Assembly (NCBI GenBank): GCA_977006965.1
Contig: OZ345358.1
Location: 2,418,001-2,482,000 of the forward strand
Reading direction: 5' to 3'
Length of the DNA: 64,000 nucleotides
Source of the DNA: Phymatolithon calcareum
Lineage: Eukaryota; Rhodophyta; Florideophyceae; Hapalidiales
The notes beneath the pieces are model-generated. The model ran no database searches, was not told the origin of the DNA, and saw only the letters and a program-made list of their open reading frames with translations. This document shows, in pieces, positions 32,135-40,621 of the stretch. Position 1 is the stretch's first letter. Each line of letters opens with the position of its first letter. The position numbers and the translations under genes were made by a program.

Positions 32135-32966
32135 CCCTCGGCCGTGAATACCAGGCCTTTTTTTGGCAGATTCGAAATAAGCACGTTTAATGCGTTAACG
32201 CAGTTTACAGTGAATGATCCAGAAGTGAAAACAGAATTGTTCAGATGTTCTTCTTTCAAAAGTTATGGCGGTTGTACTGTGCTTTGGGATCTCTCCACCG
32301 CTCGAAAGTACTTCAAATACTTTCCTTAGTAAACAAAATTTGACTCCATCCATGCGGCGTCGAACGGTAGGTACTTGGTCTCGAGCAAACTCATCCAGTT
32401 CGTCCAACTTTTTCGCTGAGCAGATCATCTCGATAGAGAGCTGATGCAAGCACACTTTCGCTTATCAGTGAGGATGTACGGTTACCTAAGAAAGCCCATT
32501 CCCGCAATTTTAAGTTGCAGTTGTCATTTTTTCCTTCGCGCCGTAAACTAAACAATTCGCTCTTCACATAGGAGGTATCTGCTTCATCGAATAATGTGGA
32601 GCCAATGATTTTCAGTTTTTTCACTTGCTGTAGACAGCGTTCATCACTTTATAAGTTCTTGATACCGCCGGTGGGCATCGACTCGAGTGGGGTTTTATCC
32701 ATATTTAGTACATCAAAAGCGCTCTCGATTAAGCGCTTCTTCGTTTCTGTTTTAGCAGAAAGACAGTGTCTGCTCCAACAGTTTTTTAAATGTCCTAACT
32801 TTTGAACGGGAGCTCCGTTGAAATTTTCAAAAACAGTCCCAAACAGCTGGTCGCTAGTTTTCTGCTGCCTCTAAACGATTCAACGACTCGAGCTCTTGCG
32901 CTCATTAATTTTCTTCAACTAGCTACCGCTATTATTAACTATGGCCTGGTATTACTTGGCCGAGGG
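32135..32966. mobile_element. Non-autonomous DNA transposon, 832 bp, inserted in a LINE tail
   Basis: CCCTCGGCC...ATACCAGGCC at the left (32135-32157) is inverted at the right (32943-32966) with one indel. The flanks are TTTATTTAA on the left and TTTTAAAAGTTACC on the right; joined they give ATTTAAAAGTTACC, which is the uninterrupted family-A LINE tail, so this is a clean insertion. The duplicated site is TTAA or TTTAA, with two extra T bases. Such a CCC start and a TTAA target recall piggyBac, but no transposase is encoded and the assignment is uncertain. Confidence 0.7.
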
Positions 32967-33022
32967 TTTTAAAAGTTACCAACGCATCTGCAGACGCTCG
33001 GGGCAACTTTAAGAGTGCCATA
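32967..33022 (-). repeat. LINE-type 3' end, family A, continued after the insertion
   Basis: AAAAGTTACCAACGCATCTGC and CTCGGGGCAACTTTAAGAGTGCC resume the family-A tail that the inverted-repeat transposon interrupts at 32134. Confidence 0.55.
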
Positions 33023-33202
33023 AGAGCATAGCAGGGGTCGAACTTGATTTTCGACGGGTCGGTGCGACATGAATTGGTGGGGTACGTTTTTTAAAACTTG
33101 AAAGATGAGCACAATTCGTGACTAACATGCGATGCTAATCGGATATGTATTATCCACGTCTACCCTGTCCCTCATAGGATCACAGGTAGGTTTTGAAATT
33201 CA

Positions 33203-33258
33203 TCATCCGAACTTCGGATGATAACTTTTAAATATAAATCTACTTTTCTTTCTTCTTG
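33203..33258 (+). repeat. LINE-type 3' end, family A (plus orientation), with hairpin
   Basis: A hairpin ATCATCCGAACTTCGGATGAT is followed by AACTTTTAAATATAAATCTA and a TTTCTTTCTTCTT tail. This is the reverse orientation of the copies near 13796 and 31748. Confidence 0.55.
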
Positions 33259-34211
33259 GCTATATCGTCTTCTCTGATGGCGCCAAATATCCTCTCTTAG
33301 TGCGCATCAATGAGAATGAATATACTTTTTGCGCTGTGTACTTTGGACGCATTTCCCATACTGTCCCAAACTTTGACCATAGCGTAATTTTATTTTAGTG
33401 CCTCGTACCCCTAAAAGAGAGAGCGCGTTGTTATGATGTAGACAACTATGCCAAAGGGATTGCCCCTCCTGATCAGGAAGGCTATGTGCGAAGGGACAAT
33501 TGGGGTTATATGAAGGATATCGTCACAGACGTCGGGAGTGTGTAAAAGTTACCAATTTACACGAGTAAATTGGCAACTATTGCACAATCCCTACGTGTTC
33601 CCTCTTCTAATCAGGTTCCTGCTCAGGTGTCTCGGCCAATGGTCTGAAAGCCTATCCATTGCTTCTTCAAACACTTTCAACTCTTCCGGTGTCCAGGTAG
33701 GCTTCAGCAGGGTGTTGCGGACCAAGCGGATACATCAGCTCTGTGTTTCTACTACCAGGATAAAACAGATACGACACATAATCAAGGCTTACAACAATAC
33801 ATTTGTTGACCATAGCAGGAAGAGACTAAATTCACTGCTCATGATCTCGAGTGTACGTCATTTCCAAGGCCTGGACTTGTATTAGGCATAGACCTTCTAG
33901 CACTGACCCTTTCCCCGGCAAGAGAACCGACCTGTCAGTTCGGTTTAAGGGTTTATTCGCTTGTGGTTGTCGCTTGTTGCTCCAATGATCTCTTAGCCAC
34001 GAATGCTAACCGGACGAGGCGCAGAAAGTGAGAAAAATTTCGGCCATCTTTGTCGGAGCTTCAGGGAGTGTTTCTGATTTGCTGTTTCAACGAGGCATCC
34101 GCAGGGTCGAATTTTGCCAGCGAAACGGGTTGTGCTTCTCGCAAGGCGAACTTTCTTAAATTTCTGATCTATTGACTTTAAATCTACAGGAGCACAACTA
34201 GAACTTCATGA

Positions 34212-35342
34212 CTATGCGATCAGCTGTCCAAAACCTTGGGCGATCCACGCGAACAGTCTTGGGAAGCGGTAATCGTACGGAGTGATGATGATTCCGCCCT
34301 CAGCTTTGGCTCGTCGATTGACGAACAAGTTTAGATTGTTCACCATCTTTACGTCTTTGGTGCAGGGCCACGTTTCTCTGCACATTTTGTCCATGGATGT
34401 AGTCTTTCCCGCCACAATGATTGCGTGATTTGCTGTTGCGCAGAATCTGCGGTAACAAAGGACATTCCTTCTTAGGTTGACCTTGTGTTGCATTTCATGG
34501 CCCTGAAGATGTTCAACAGCAACACAACCCTCACTCAGTTTTGCATCAATGGCACTTGGTGAAAAAGAAGATCCAGACACGGTTGAGAGTGGAAAGTGCA
34601 GCGGGTGGGAAGAGCTCTGAGTCGGGCGATCATTTGTACTATTGCCTGCACTCGCTGGAAACGGGGATGCCTTAATGGAAGGTAGATCATGAAGTTGAGA
34701 AGGATGCTCAAGTTTCGGTGTGTTTCTGGGAGAAGATGGCTCACAAGAGTAGATCGAAAAATGGCTCTTACCCATAGGAACAAAATGAAATATAGGGTCA
34801 TTCGTTATTGTGCTGTGTGTCGATGTGGGGTTGGGGCTGTGCGACGGAAAAGCGTTGCCCAAATAAAGCTCATGTGAACTGTACCTCGGCAGCATATCGC
34901 ATGCCTTCGCAGAAACAAACCCGCGACCAGTTCGACTGTGTAGCAAGTTTTTCCCCGTCAAATTGTCGAAGATGCACACCGTCACTGTGAAGCGACAATC
35001 ACTCCGTAAGGCAGCATCCATGTTGACACAGGCTTCAAAACCGAATTGTTCTGTGCACTGATGAAACTTCGAGCGTACTTTGGTATCCCAGTCACGCAGA
35101 GTGATCATCGTAGATCTACTTTCCTCTTCATGCAGCACTTCAACATACGCTTGGAGTGCCTTTGTGAAGTTGTGAATAACGGAATAGCCCCTGGTAGAAG
35201 GCGAGCACGGGCATGCCATCATGCTCTTTGCGACACGCGGGGAATTCTCCTCGAAAAGATATGAATCACTTAAAGACGGGATTGCAGCTATTCTGACCAG
35301 AAGAATTAAGGACAGAAAGAGCATTTCCAGCAATCGCCACAT
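34212..35342 (-). CDS. Secreted cysteine-rich protein, unknown function (paralogue 1)
   Basis: 376 residues from an ATG at 35342. The first about 20 residues (MWRLLEMLFLSLILLVRIAAI) look like a signal peptide. I do not recognise a domain. Two conserved modules are shared with the neighbour at 36539: an N-terminal module (CPCSPSTRGYSVIHNFTKA, then CTEQFGFEACVNMDAALR, then VCIFDNLTGKNLL) and a C-terminal module (EGCVAVEHLQGHEMQHK, RFCATANHAIIVAGK, MVNNLNLFVNRRAK, TPYDYRFPR). Between them is a Ser/Pro/Thr-rich linker unlike the neighbour, as in a mucin-like stalk. Six or more Cys positions are conserved, so it is probably a disulfide-bonded extracellular protein. The two genes are tandem on the same strand, 1.2 kb apart. 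Confidence 0.8.
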   Translation of the reverse strand: MWRLLEMLFLSLILLVRIAAIPSLSDSYLFEENSPRVAKSMMACPCSPSTRGYSVIHNFTKALQAYVEVLHEEESRSTMITLRDWDTKVRSKFHQCTEQFGFEACVNMDAALRSDCRFTVTVCIFDNLTGKNLLHSRTGRGFVSAKACDMLPRYSSHELYLGNAFPSHSPNPTSTHSTITNDPIFHFVPMGKSHFSIYSCEPSSPRNTPKLEHPSQLHDLPSIKASPFPASAGNSTNDRPTQSSSHPLHFPLSTVSGSSFSPSAIDAKLSEGCVAVEHLQGHEMQHKVNLRRNVLCYRRFCATANHAIIVAGKTTSMDKMCRETWPCTKDVKMVNNLNLFVNRRAKAEGGIIITPYDYRFPRLFAWIAQGFGQLIA

Positions 35343-36538
35343 ACTAATCTCCAGGAATTATGCTTTCGGAAGAAGTTGTGACGATATGCAGTTGTGGGCT
35401 TGTCTTGAATAGAGAGAGAGTCTTCACTTCGAACTGCGTACGAATAACCCTGATTAACAGTGCATGTGACTGAAGGGCCGTGTTTAAATATTTGATTTCG
35501 TTTTGTCCTTAGTTCACGTGGAGGAAAGCCGTTCGGCCTTAGACTTCCCGCCAATATTTGCCTGATCGCAAGTCGGTGCGATCTCGAGCCATGCGTGCTC
35601 AGCCTTCAAATAAACATTTCCAAATTTGTCTGTAACGGCTCGACATGTATATATTACCAAGGAGGCTCCTACTGCGAAAAATTAGACCCTACGAGTTCAT
35701 CTCGTCCCAGGTGAAAATCAACTTGATGCCCTATTCATAAGTCCGCATATGAAGGTCTGTAGTCCATCGCTCTCGTGACTTTAGGTGACCACAGGTACCA
35801 CCACTGAATTTTTTTGAAGCGGTCTGTAGAAATTTCAAGAGCTTCGAGAGGGTCTCCTACTCTGAATGACTACTCCGACTACTACCCCTGGAAAGGGCGA
35901 CTCGACCGCCCCGCTCTGCATGGTGTGCTGCAGTGTTCAAGGAAGACGGCAACGAAAAAAGAAGCCGTTGAAAAAATTTCGGAGGTGACTGGTTGACGCT
36001 AAAAACAAAATGAATTGACGGCTCAGGGATGTATTTGAAGGATGGCTAGTGTACTAGATTGTAGCAGCAAACTATGCAACAGTATTTACGACACGCTATC
36101 GTACCCTTCGATCTTCGCTTTGTGCAACTTTGCAGCATCTTAAGCGTCAGGTTCTATCGTGGCCATAGGAATCTATTTGTTCCGAAGAGAAGCTTCAGAA
36201 AACCGGCAACAATAGCGTAAAGAATGTAACTTTTTTCCCCTGAGCAATAGTCAAAGTTGTTCAAGTGCTGCCTATTGGAATCTAATGCTTGCGCGTTGGG
36301 CAGCTGAAGCGGTTATTTACATTATCTACTTCCTGCTAGAATGGGTACGCATTCGCAGATGAAAGTTTAATCTCAATTTGCCATCAGCTCAATACTTCAA
36401 TTTTAATTAAAACAGAAATCCAATCCAATCCATCGATAAAAAGTTCGTTCAATCTCAAACCTTAAAGGTCGTCTATCAATTATTGGAGGGATTACGTTGT
36501 CTCGAAATTGCGACATACGAGGAGGAAGAAAATAGGCA
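35343..36538. other. No gene seen: between the tandem paralogues
   Basis: About 1.2 kb holding promoter and UTR sequence of the paralogue pair and a family-B LINE 3' end on the plus strand at 36395-36434. No further open frame has a domain. Confidence 0.4.
36395..36434 (+). repeat. LINE-type 3' end, family B (AATCC tail, plus orientation)
   Basis: TTCAATTTTAATTAAAACAG then AAATCCAATCCAATCC. The same word and tail occur inverted at 18250-18282, 18 kb away. Confidence 0.55.
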
Positions 36539-37807
36539 TTACTTGAAAACACTCGTGAATAGTTGGATCAACCAGACAAAGCAACGTGGGAAGCGAACAT
36601 CGTAAGGAGTTACAACTATTTCACCAACTTTTGCTCTTCGATTGGAAAACACGTTCAAATTGTTCACCATCTTGCGATCCTTGATGCATTCCCATTCATG
36701 GCATAATTTCTTCATCGACGTCATCTTACCCTCCACAATGATCGCGTGATGCGGCGTTGCACAGAAACCTCGTGAGCACAAGACATCTCTCAGCAAATCC
36801 TTCTTGTGTTGCAGAACATACCCTTTCAGATGCTCCACTGCAACACAGCCTTCAGTCATCCTGGTATCGTATCCACTGGCTTGTGGATGTATACTGTTTT
36901 GGCTTGGAGACGGAATTATTTTCGAAGGCCATGGGATTCTGGGCGCAGCATGTCGTCCGTGAACTTCTCCATGTGCATTCTTCATTTTGACCGGCTCCGA
37001 TGAAGAGGACATCTCCCCTCGTACAAACGATTCAGTTGATTCCTCGATCGGTATGTCTCTAAGGCTTGTGACAGTGACAACAGCTTTGAAGGTCTCTGAC
37101 GGAGAAGTAGTAGGGCTCACTCGGATGAGAACGTCGACTTTCTCAATTGCTGTTTTGCTATGTTCTGGGGTTGGCAATCCCGTGTACGTGCTGGGGACTC
37201 TTTTGGGAATCGTGCGCTCAATTGCCTCGTCTTCGTCCCTTGCATCGTTATGCTGCTTCGCTGTTGAAAGCGAGTCTCTTTGAGGAGGGCTAGTCGAAGG
37301 GACCAGTCCAAATTGTGGTAGATGTAGTCTGTCCCTTGTCCAGCGAAACTCTGTGTCGTTATCGCACGTTCTGGCAAATTTAAAACCTCCGAGCATAGGC
37401 CTCCTTTCAAGGTTCTTACCTGTTTGTATGTCGAAAATGCACACCTGGACTGCACAATCCTGCGACTTTCTTAACTCGGCATCCATGTTGACACATGCTT
37501 CATAGCCGAGTTGCGCCGTACATAGTGAAAACGATCTTATTACTTGGCTGTGGTACTTGTGCAGCACGGGCAGTATGAACGGATTCTTGACATGAAGTAT
37601 TGCTTTGTTGTACTCTCTGACAGCATTCGTGAAGTTGTGGAGCGTCGAGTAGCCTCTCGTTGTGGGTGAACAGGGGCATGAGATCATATTCTCCGCAACT
37701 CGATGTGAAAACTCATCAAGAACAGGGATTTCAGTTGCAAGAAGGAGCGGAAAGGCAACAACACTTAAGAAGGTGCGACAGGTCCATGATGATCTCATTG
37801 TAGACAT
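36539..37807 (-). CDS. Secreted cysteine-rich protein, unknown function (paralogue 2)
   Basis: 422 residues from an ATG at 37807 with a signal peptide (CRTFLSVVAFPLLLATEI). Same two conserved modules as its neighbour at 34212: CPCSPTTRGYSTLHNFTNA, CTAQLGYEACVNMDAELR, VCIFDIQTGKNLE; then EGCVAVEHLKGYVLQHK, GFCATPHHAIIVEGK, MVNNLNVFSNRRAK, TPYDVRFPRCF. Its linker is different in sequence but also Ser/Thr/Pro-rich. No catalytic motif was seen. A TATATAAT word lies about 60 bases upstream. A lineage-specific family is the best description. Confidence 0.8.
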   Translation of the reverse strand: MSTMRSSWTCRTFLSVVAFPLLLATEIPVLDEFSHRVAENMISCPCSPTTRGYSTLHNFTNAVREYNKAILHVKNPFILPVLHKYHSQVIRSFSLCTAQLGYEACVNMDAELRKSQDCAVQVCIFDIQTGKNLERRPMLGGFKFARTCDNDTEFRWTRDRLHLPQFGLVPSTSPPQRDSLSTAKQHNDARDEDEAIERTIPKRVPSTYTGLPTPEHSKTAIEKVDVLIRVSPTTSPSETFKAVVTVTSLRDIPIEESTESFVRGEMSSSSEPVKMKNAHGEVHGRHAAPRIPWPSKIIPSPSQNSIHPQASGYDTRMTEGCVAVEHLKGYVLQHKKDLLRDVLCSRGFCATPHHAIIVEGKMTSMKKLCHEWECIKDRKMVNNLNVFSNRRAKVGEIVVTPYDVRFPRCFVWLIQLFTSVFK

Positions 37808-37862
37808 CAGTGGTGTCCTGCGTACAAGTCTCTTCCAAAAGCGTAAATGTCCCCAACGTACG

Positions 37863-37875
37863 GATTATATATCCG
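37863..37875 (-). promoter_or_regulatory. TATA-like box upstream of paralogue 2
   Basis: On the minus strand GGATATATAATCC, about 60 bases before the ATG at 37807. The same bases form part of a short inverted repeat (CGGATTATATATCCG), so the call is only moderate. Confidence 0.35.
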
Positions 37876-39443
37876 GATCCCTATGTGCTGCTAAGACTGT
37901 CTCGAGATACATACTGAACTTGCCGCCCTTTCTTAAGGATATGTTTCTAGTTCCACCTCAACGTAAATACGCTTGTCCGTTTTTCAAAGTGTTTGCCCTC
38001 GGATTTTGAAAATACGTTTTCTCCCTAGAATATTCGTCGATGGAGATCTCTTTCCTCGATGTGACAGTCATCAGCTTGTTTCAGAACATTATCGTTGAAA
38101 ATTTTCGTGGGTAACATCAGCAATAATTTTTCCGTTTGCACTTCAGAGGGGAGGGATAAAACGGCATGCTCTTCCGTGTTCATGCATATTCGAGAAATTG
38201 TTTTTCTATCCAAATTACATCCACATCTGCAAAGCGCAAGAAGTCAAAGCCATCGGTGTGGAGGCGAAGCCCCGCCTCTGCGAGTTCGTTTCCCCAACAT
38301 CCAGCACACAAGTTCACCTAAACCTTTGATAATGGTTCTCAATACTACGAAGTGCGCGAAAAACTTAGCGACCTCGCAGTCATCGGAAGCCGACCTGCAG
38401 CTCCCCGATGTCCTTACTGTCGAACGCGATCGATCGTTTTGTTGGCGATTCGTTTCATTCCAACCTACTGGATTCAATTCCTTCCGCTGAATATGAGAGC
38501 AATTTTTCCAGGAGACTTCAGCTCGAGCTGAAGTCTCCTGGAAAAATAAAAAAATTGCTCTGGAGATCTCCAGAGCAATTTTTTTGTTGCTTTCACCCTG
38601 CACAACAGTATATCGGCGTACCAATCAAAAAAGCTTTCTGCACAAAGGCGCGGGAAGATGCAACCGAGGCCTGCCATTTTTGCCAGCCAATCCACCAACG
38701 CAACCATTGTGAAGGGTACCAGAATTGCGCGCTTGTTTTTGTCATTTCATAAAACATACCTCGACGTGGACACTGACACGTCGGAGAACATCGACGGGCT
38801 CTCTTCATGAAACAGGCGTAGCGGAAGAATGGTACACCAGGGGGTCATGGACGACGACAAGCAACCTTCGCCGGTTTCCGAATTCAAGAGATAAGCCAAG
38901 CAATCCTGCTAGCGTTCATAGCGGCGTGTTCCACAGCCGTTGTTGGCCAACAATTCTTTTTCAAATCAAACTAGCTTGTCCGGAGACCTCGACTTTTGAA
39001 TTCATTTCTTGAAAAATGCGGACGCCGTCGGGAATCTCTTGCGCTGGCGCAAACATTATTCAGATGTAAACGATCTCGTGCTCTTGGATGGAGTACCATG
39101 GTTGACTTCAAGACAATGATCCGCGCTTGGTACTTGCCCACCTGCATTTACCCCTCGCATATATGGGATATGCATCGTTGGGAATGTACAACCCATTGCA
39201 TCAAGGCAATGGCAATCCGGATACTGTATTGACCTGATCATACTGTACGAACAATTTTGGTAGACAGGGAGGACCAACGCAAACAAGTCGTCGACCGCGA
39301 GGATCTGATTCACCGCTTCTGACTGGCGCTGTGGACGTCCGTGCAATGAACCTTGTTTCATTGTGACCCAGTTTAGTAATTGCTTGCAGCTGCGCATCCC
39401 CGGTGCTGGACGGCAACAAGAGCCAATTTCTGGAGCTCCCGTA
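37876..39443. other. No gene seen: palindrome cluster upstream of glycosyltransferase
   Basis: About 1.6 kb. Contains the double palindrome at 38497-38585. Open frames on both strands (for example 39056-39601 minus) overlap the start of the glycosyltransferase gene and look like shadows. Confidence 0.4.
38497..38585. repeat. Two adjacent perfect palindromes (46 and 38 bp)
   Basis: The first palindrome spans 38502-38547 (centre GCTC/GAGC), the second 38548-38585 (centre GGAGA/TCTCC). A GAGCAATTTTT word appears forward at 38497, inverted at 38550-38560 and forward again at 38573. The pattern is what two successive foldback copyings of one seed of about 28 bases would leave. Confidence 0.9.
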
Positions 39444-40586
39444 ATGGTAAGCTTCTGCCTACCACTTTGCAGCCTGGCGCTATGCGTGGGCGTCACGGCA
39501 AGCGTGCTCGGCACGCAACCCTCCCCAAGCGCTGACATCGCGTTCCACATTTTCTGGACGTCCGAAAACGCGGATGAAGCAAATGCATTTCTAAATCGCA
39601 TTTACCACGAGGAGAACATGTACCTTTTCGACCTACCGGAGCCTTTGGGCATTGCAAACTTGCAACATGCGTTCCGAAAACATGCAAATGTTTACGTCCG
39701 AAATGTCGATCGCGTCGTTCCGAAAGGCGTTTCCGAAGCGCTGTGGATTCTCGACGGCATCTCATTCTTTCTCGACAAGGAGGACGCCAAGAAGTCCGCC
39801 ATTGGATTGCCTCGTCCTCGACTTTTTGACTTTTACGTCGCGCTTACCTCGTCGCATTATCCGTTGGTCAGTCCGTTTACCATGCGAAGCGTGCTCGGGT
39901 CGTCGCTGACGCAAAATTTGTTGCCGACCTTCATGCGCTTTTCGCATCCGTCACACTGGCCGCAGTTTTCTCGCGACTTCAATGGGTTGCATTACGACGC
40001 TTCGCTTGTGTTTTCACAGAACGAAATCGCACTCAAGACTCTTCTTTCGAGCATCTATGGAAACCCCGACCGGGCGTATCGCGTGCAACGGGTTGCACGC
40101 ACCGAGAAGGATATGGTGCTCGGCTATGATTTCGCAAAGTTTGCCGTGGATTCCATGCTTTCAAAGCGAGTGCTTAGCATTTTTGGGGAATCTGCAAATG
40201 TTGTCGAGCATTTCTTTGGTACGCTTGCGGTTGCCGCGGATAATGTAACTTTACTAGTGCGAACAACTTCTCTGCATTGCCCCGAGAAACTTGGGTTGGA
40301 CACACCGTGGTCTCCTTCGTCTTCCTTGAGGTACTCTCGGCCATCGTTCAGCGCCCAAGGTGTGCTAAAGTCTAAGTCGCCATGTCTATTCGTGTCAGTT
40401 GATTCGTTTTTGAAGCAAGAGATTGATGAAGCAAAAGGTTTGTTGCACAAGGATTTGAATGAGGCGAAGTCGTCTCGTGCGCATATGACCCGCGAATCTG
40501 AAATGTTGCATTTACATTTATCCCTTGCACTAAAGGGTGAAGACGTTCCTTCGCGTCCTGCGCAATATCTACAACAGCCATTATAA
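39444..40586 (+). CDS. GT14-like glycosyltransferase (core-2/I-branching type)
   Basis: 380 residues. The frame is open from a GTG at 39363, but the first ATG is at 39444, giving an N-terminal hydrophobic signal-anchor (MVSFCLPLCSLALCVGVTAS). Sequence in order: ADIAFHIFWTSENADEANAF, then NVYVRNVDRVVPKGVSEALW, FYVALTSSHYPLVSPFTM, MRFSHPSHWPQFSRDFNG, and a segment near AYRVQRVARTEKDMVLGYDF preceding FFGTLAVAADN. The spacing matches the GT14 family of Golgi enzymes (SSDYPL-like motif and a late acidic F..T motif), which transfer beta-linked GlcNAc or Xyl in plants and animals. Substrate unknown; it could act on cell-wall glycans. It ends 36 bases from the convergent kinase gene. Confidence 0.7.
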   Translation: MVSFCLPLCSLALCVGVTASVLGTQPSPSADIAFHIFWTSENADEANAFLNRIYHEENMYLFDLPEPLGIANLQHAFRKHANVYVRNVDRVVPKGVSEALWILDGISFFLDKEDAKKSAIGLPRPRLFDFYVALTSSHYPLVSPFTMRSVLGSSLTQNLLPTFMRFSHPSHWPQFSRDFNGLHYDASLVFSQNEIALKTLLSSIYGNPDRAYRVQRVARTEKDMVLGYDFAKFAVDSMLSKRVLSIFGESANVVEHFFGTLAVAADNVTLLVRTTSLHCPEKLGLDTPWSPSSSLRYSRPSFSAQGVLKSKSPCLFVSVDSFLKQEIDEAKGLLHKDLNEAKSSRAHMTRESEMLHLHLSLALKGEDVPSRPAQYLQQPL

Positions 40587-40621
40587 TACTGATTACCTGT
40601 ACACCAAAGAGTGCTCTTTTC

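Larger units (their letters stand above)
30807..34211. other. No gene seen: transposon tails and palindromes
   Basis: Between P450-2 and the secreted paralogue pair. Contains family-A LINE ends (31748-31826, 32101-32134 with 32967-33022, 33203-33258), an inverted-repeat transposon (32135-32966), and short palindromes. Open frames, for example 33538-33885, have no recognised domain. Confidence 0.4.

Noticed and set aside
39363-40586. Glycosyltransferase start at 39363
   Set aside because: GTG codon; the ATG at 39444 gives a good signal-anchor.
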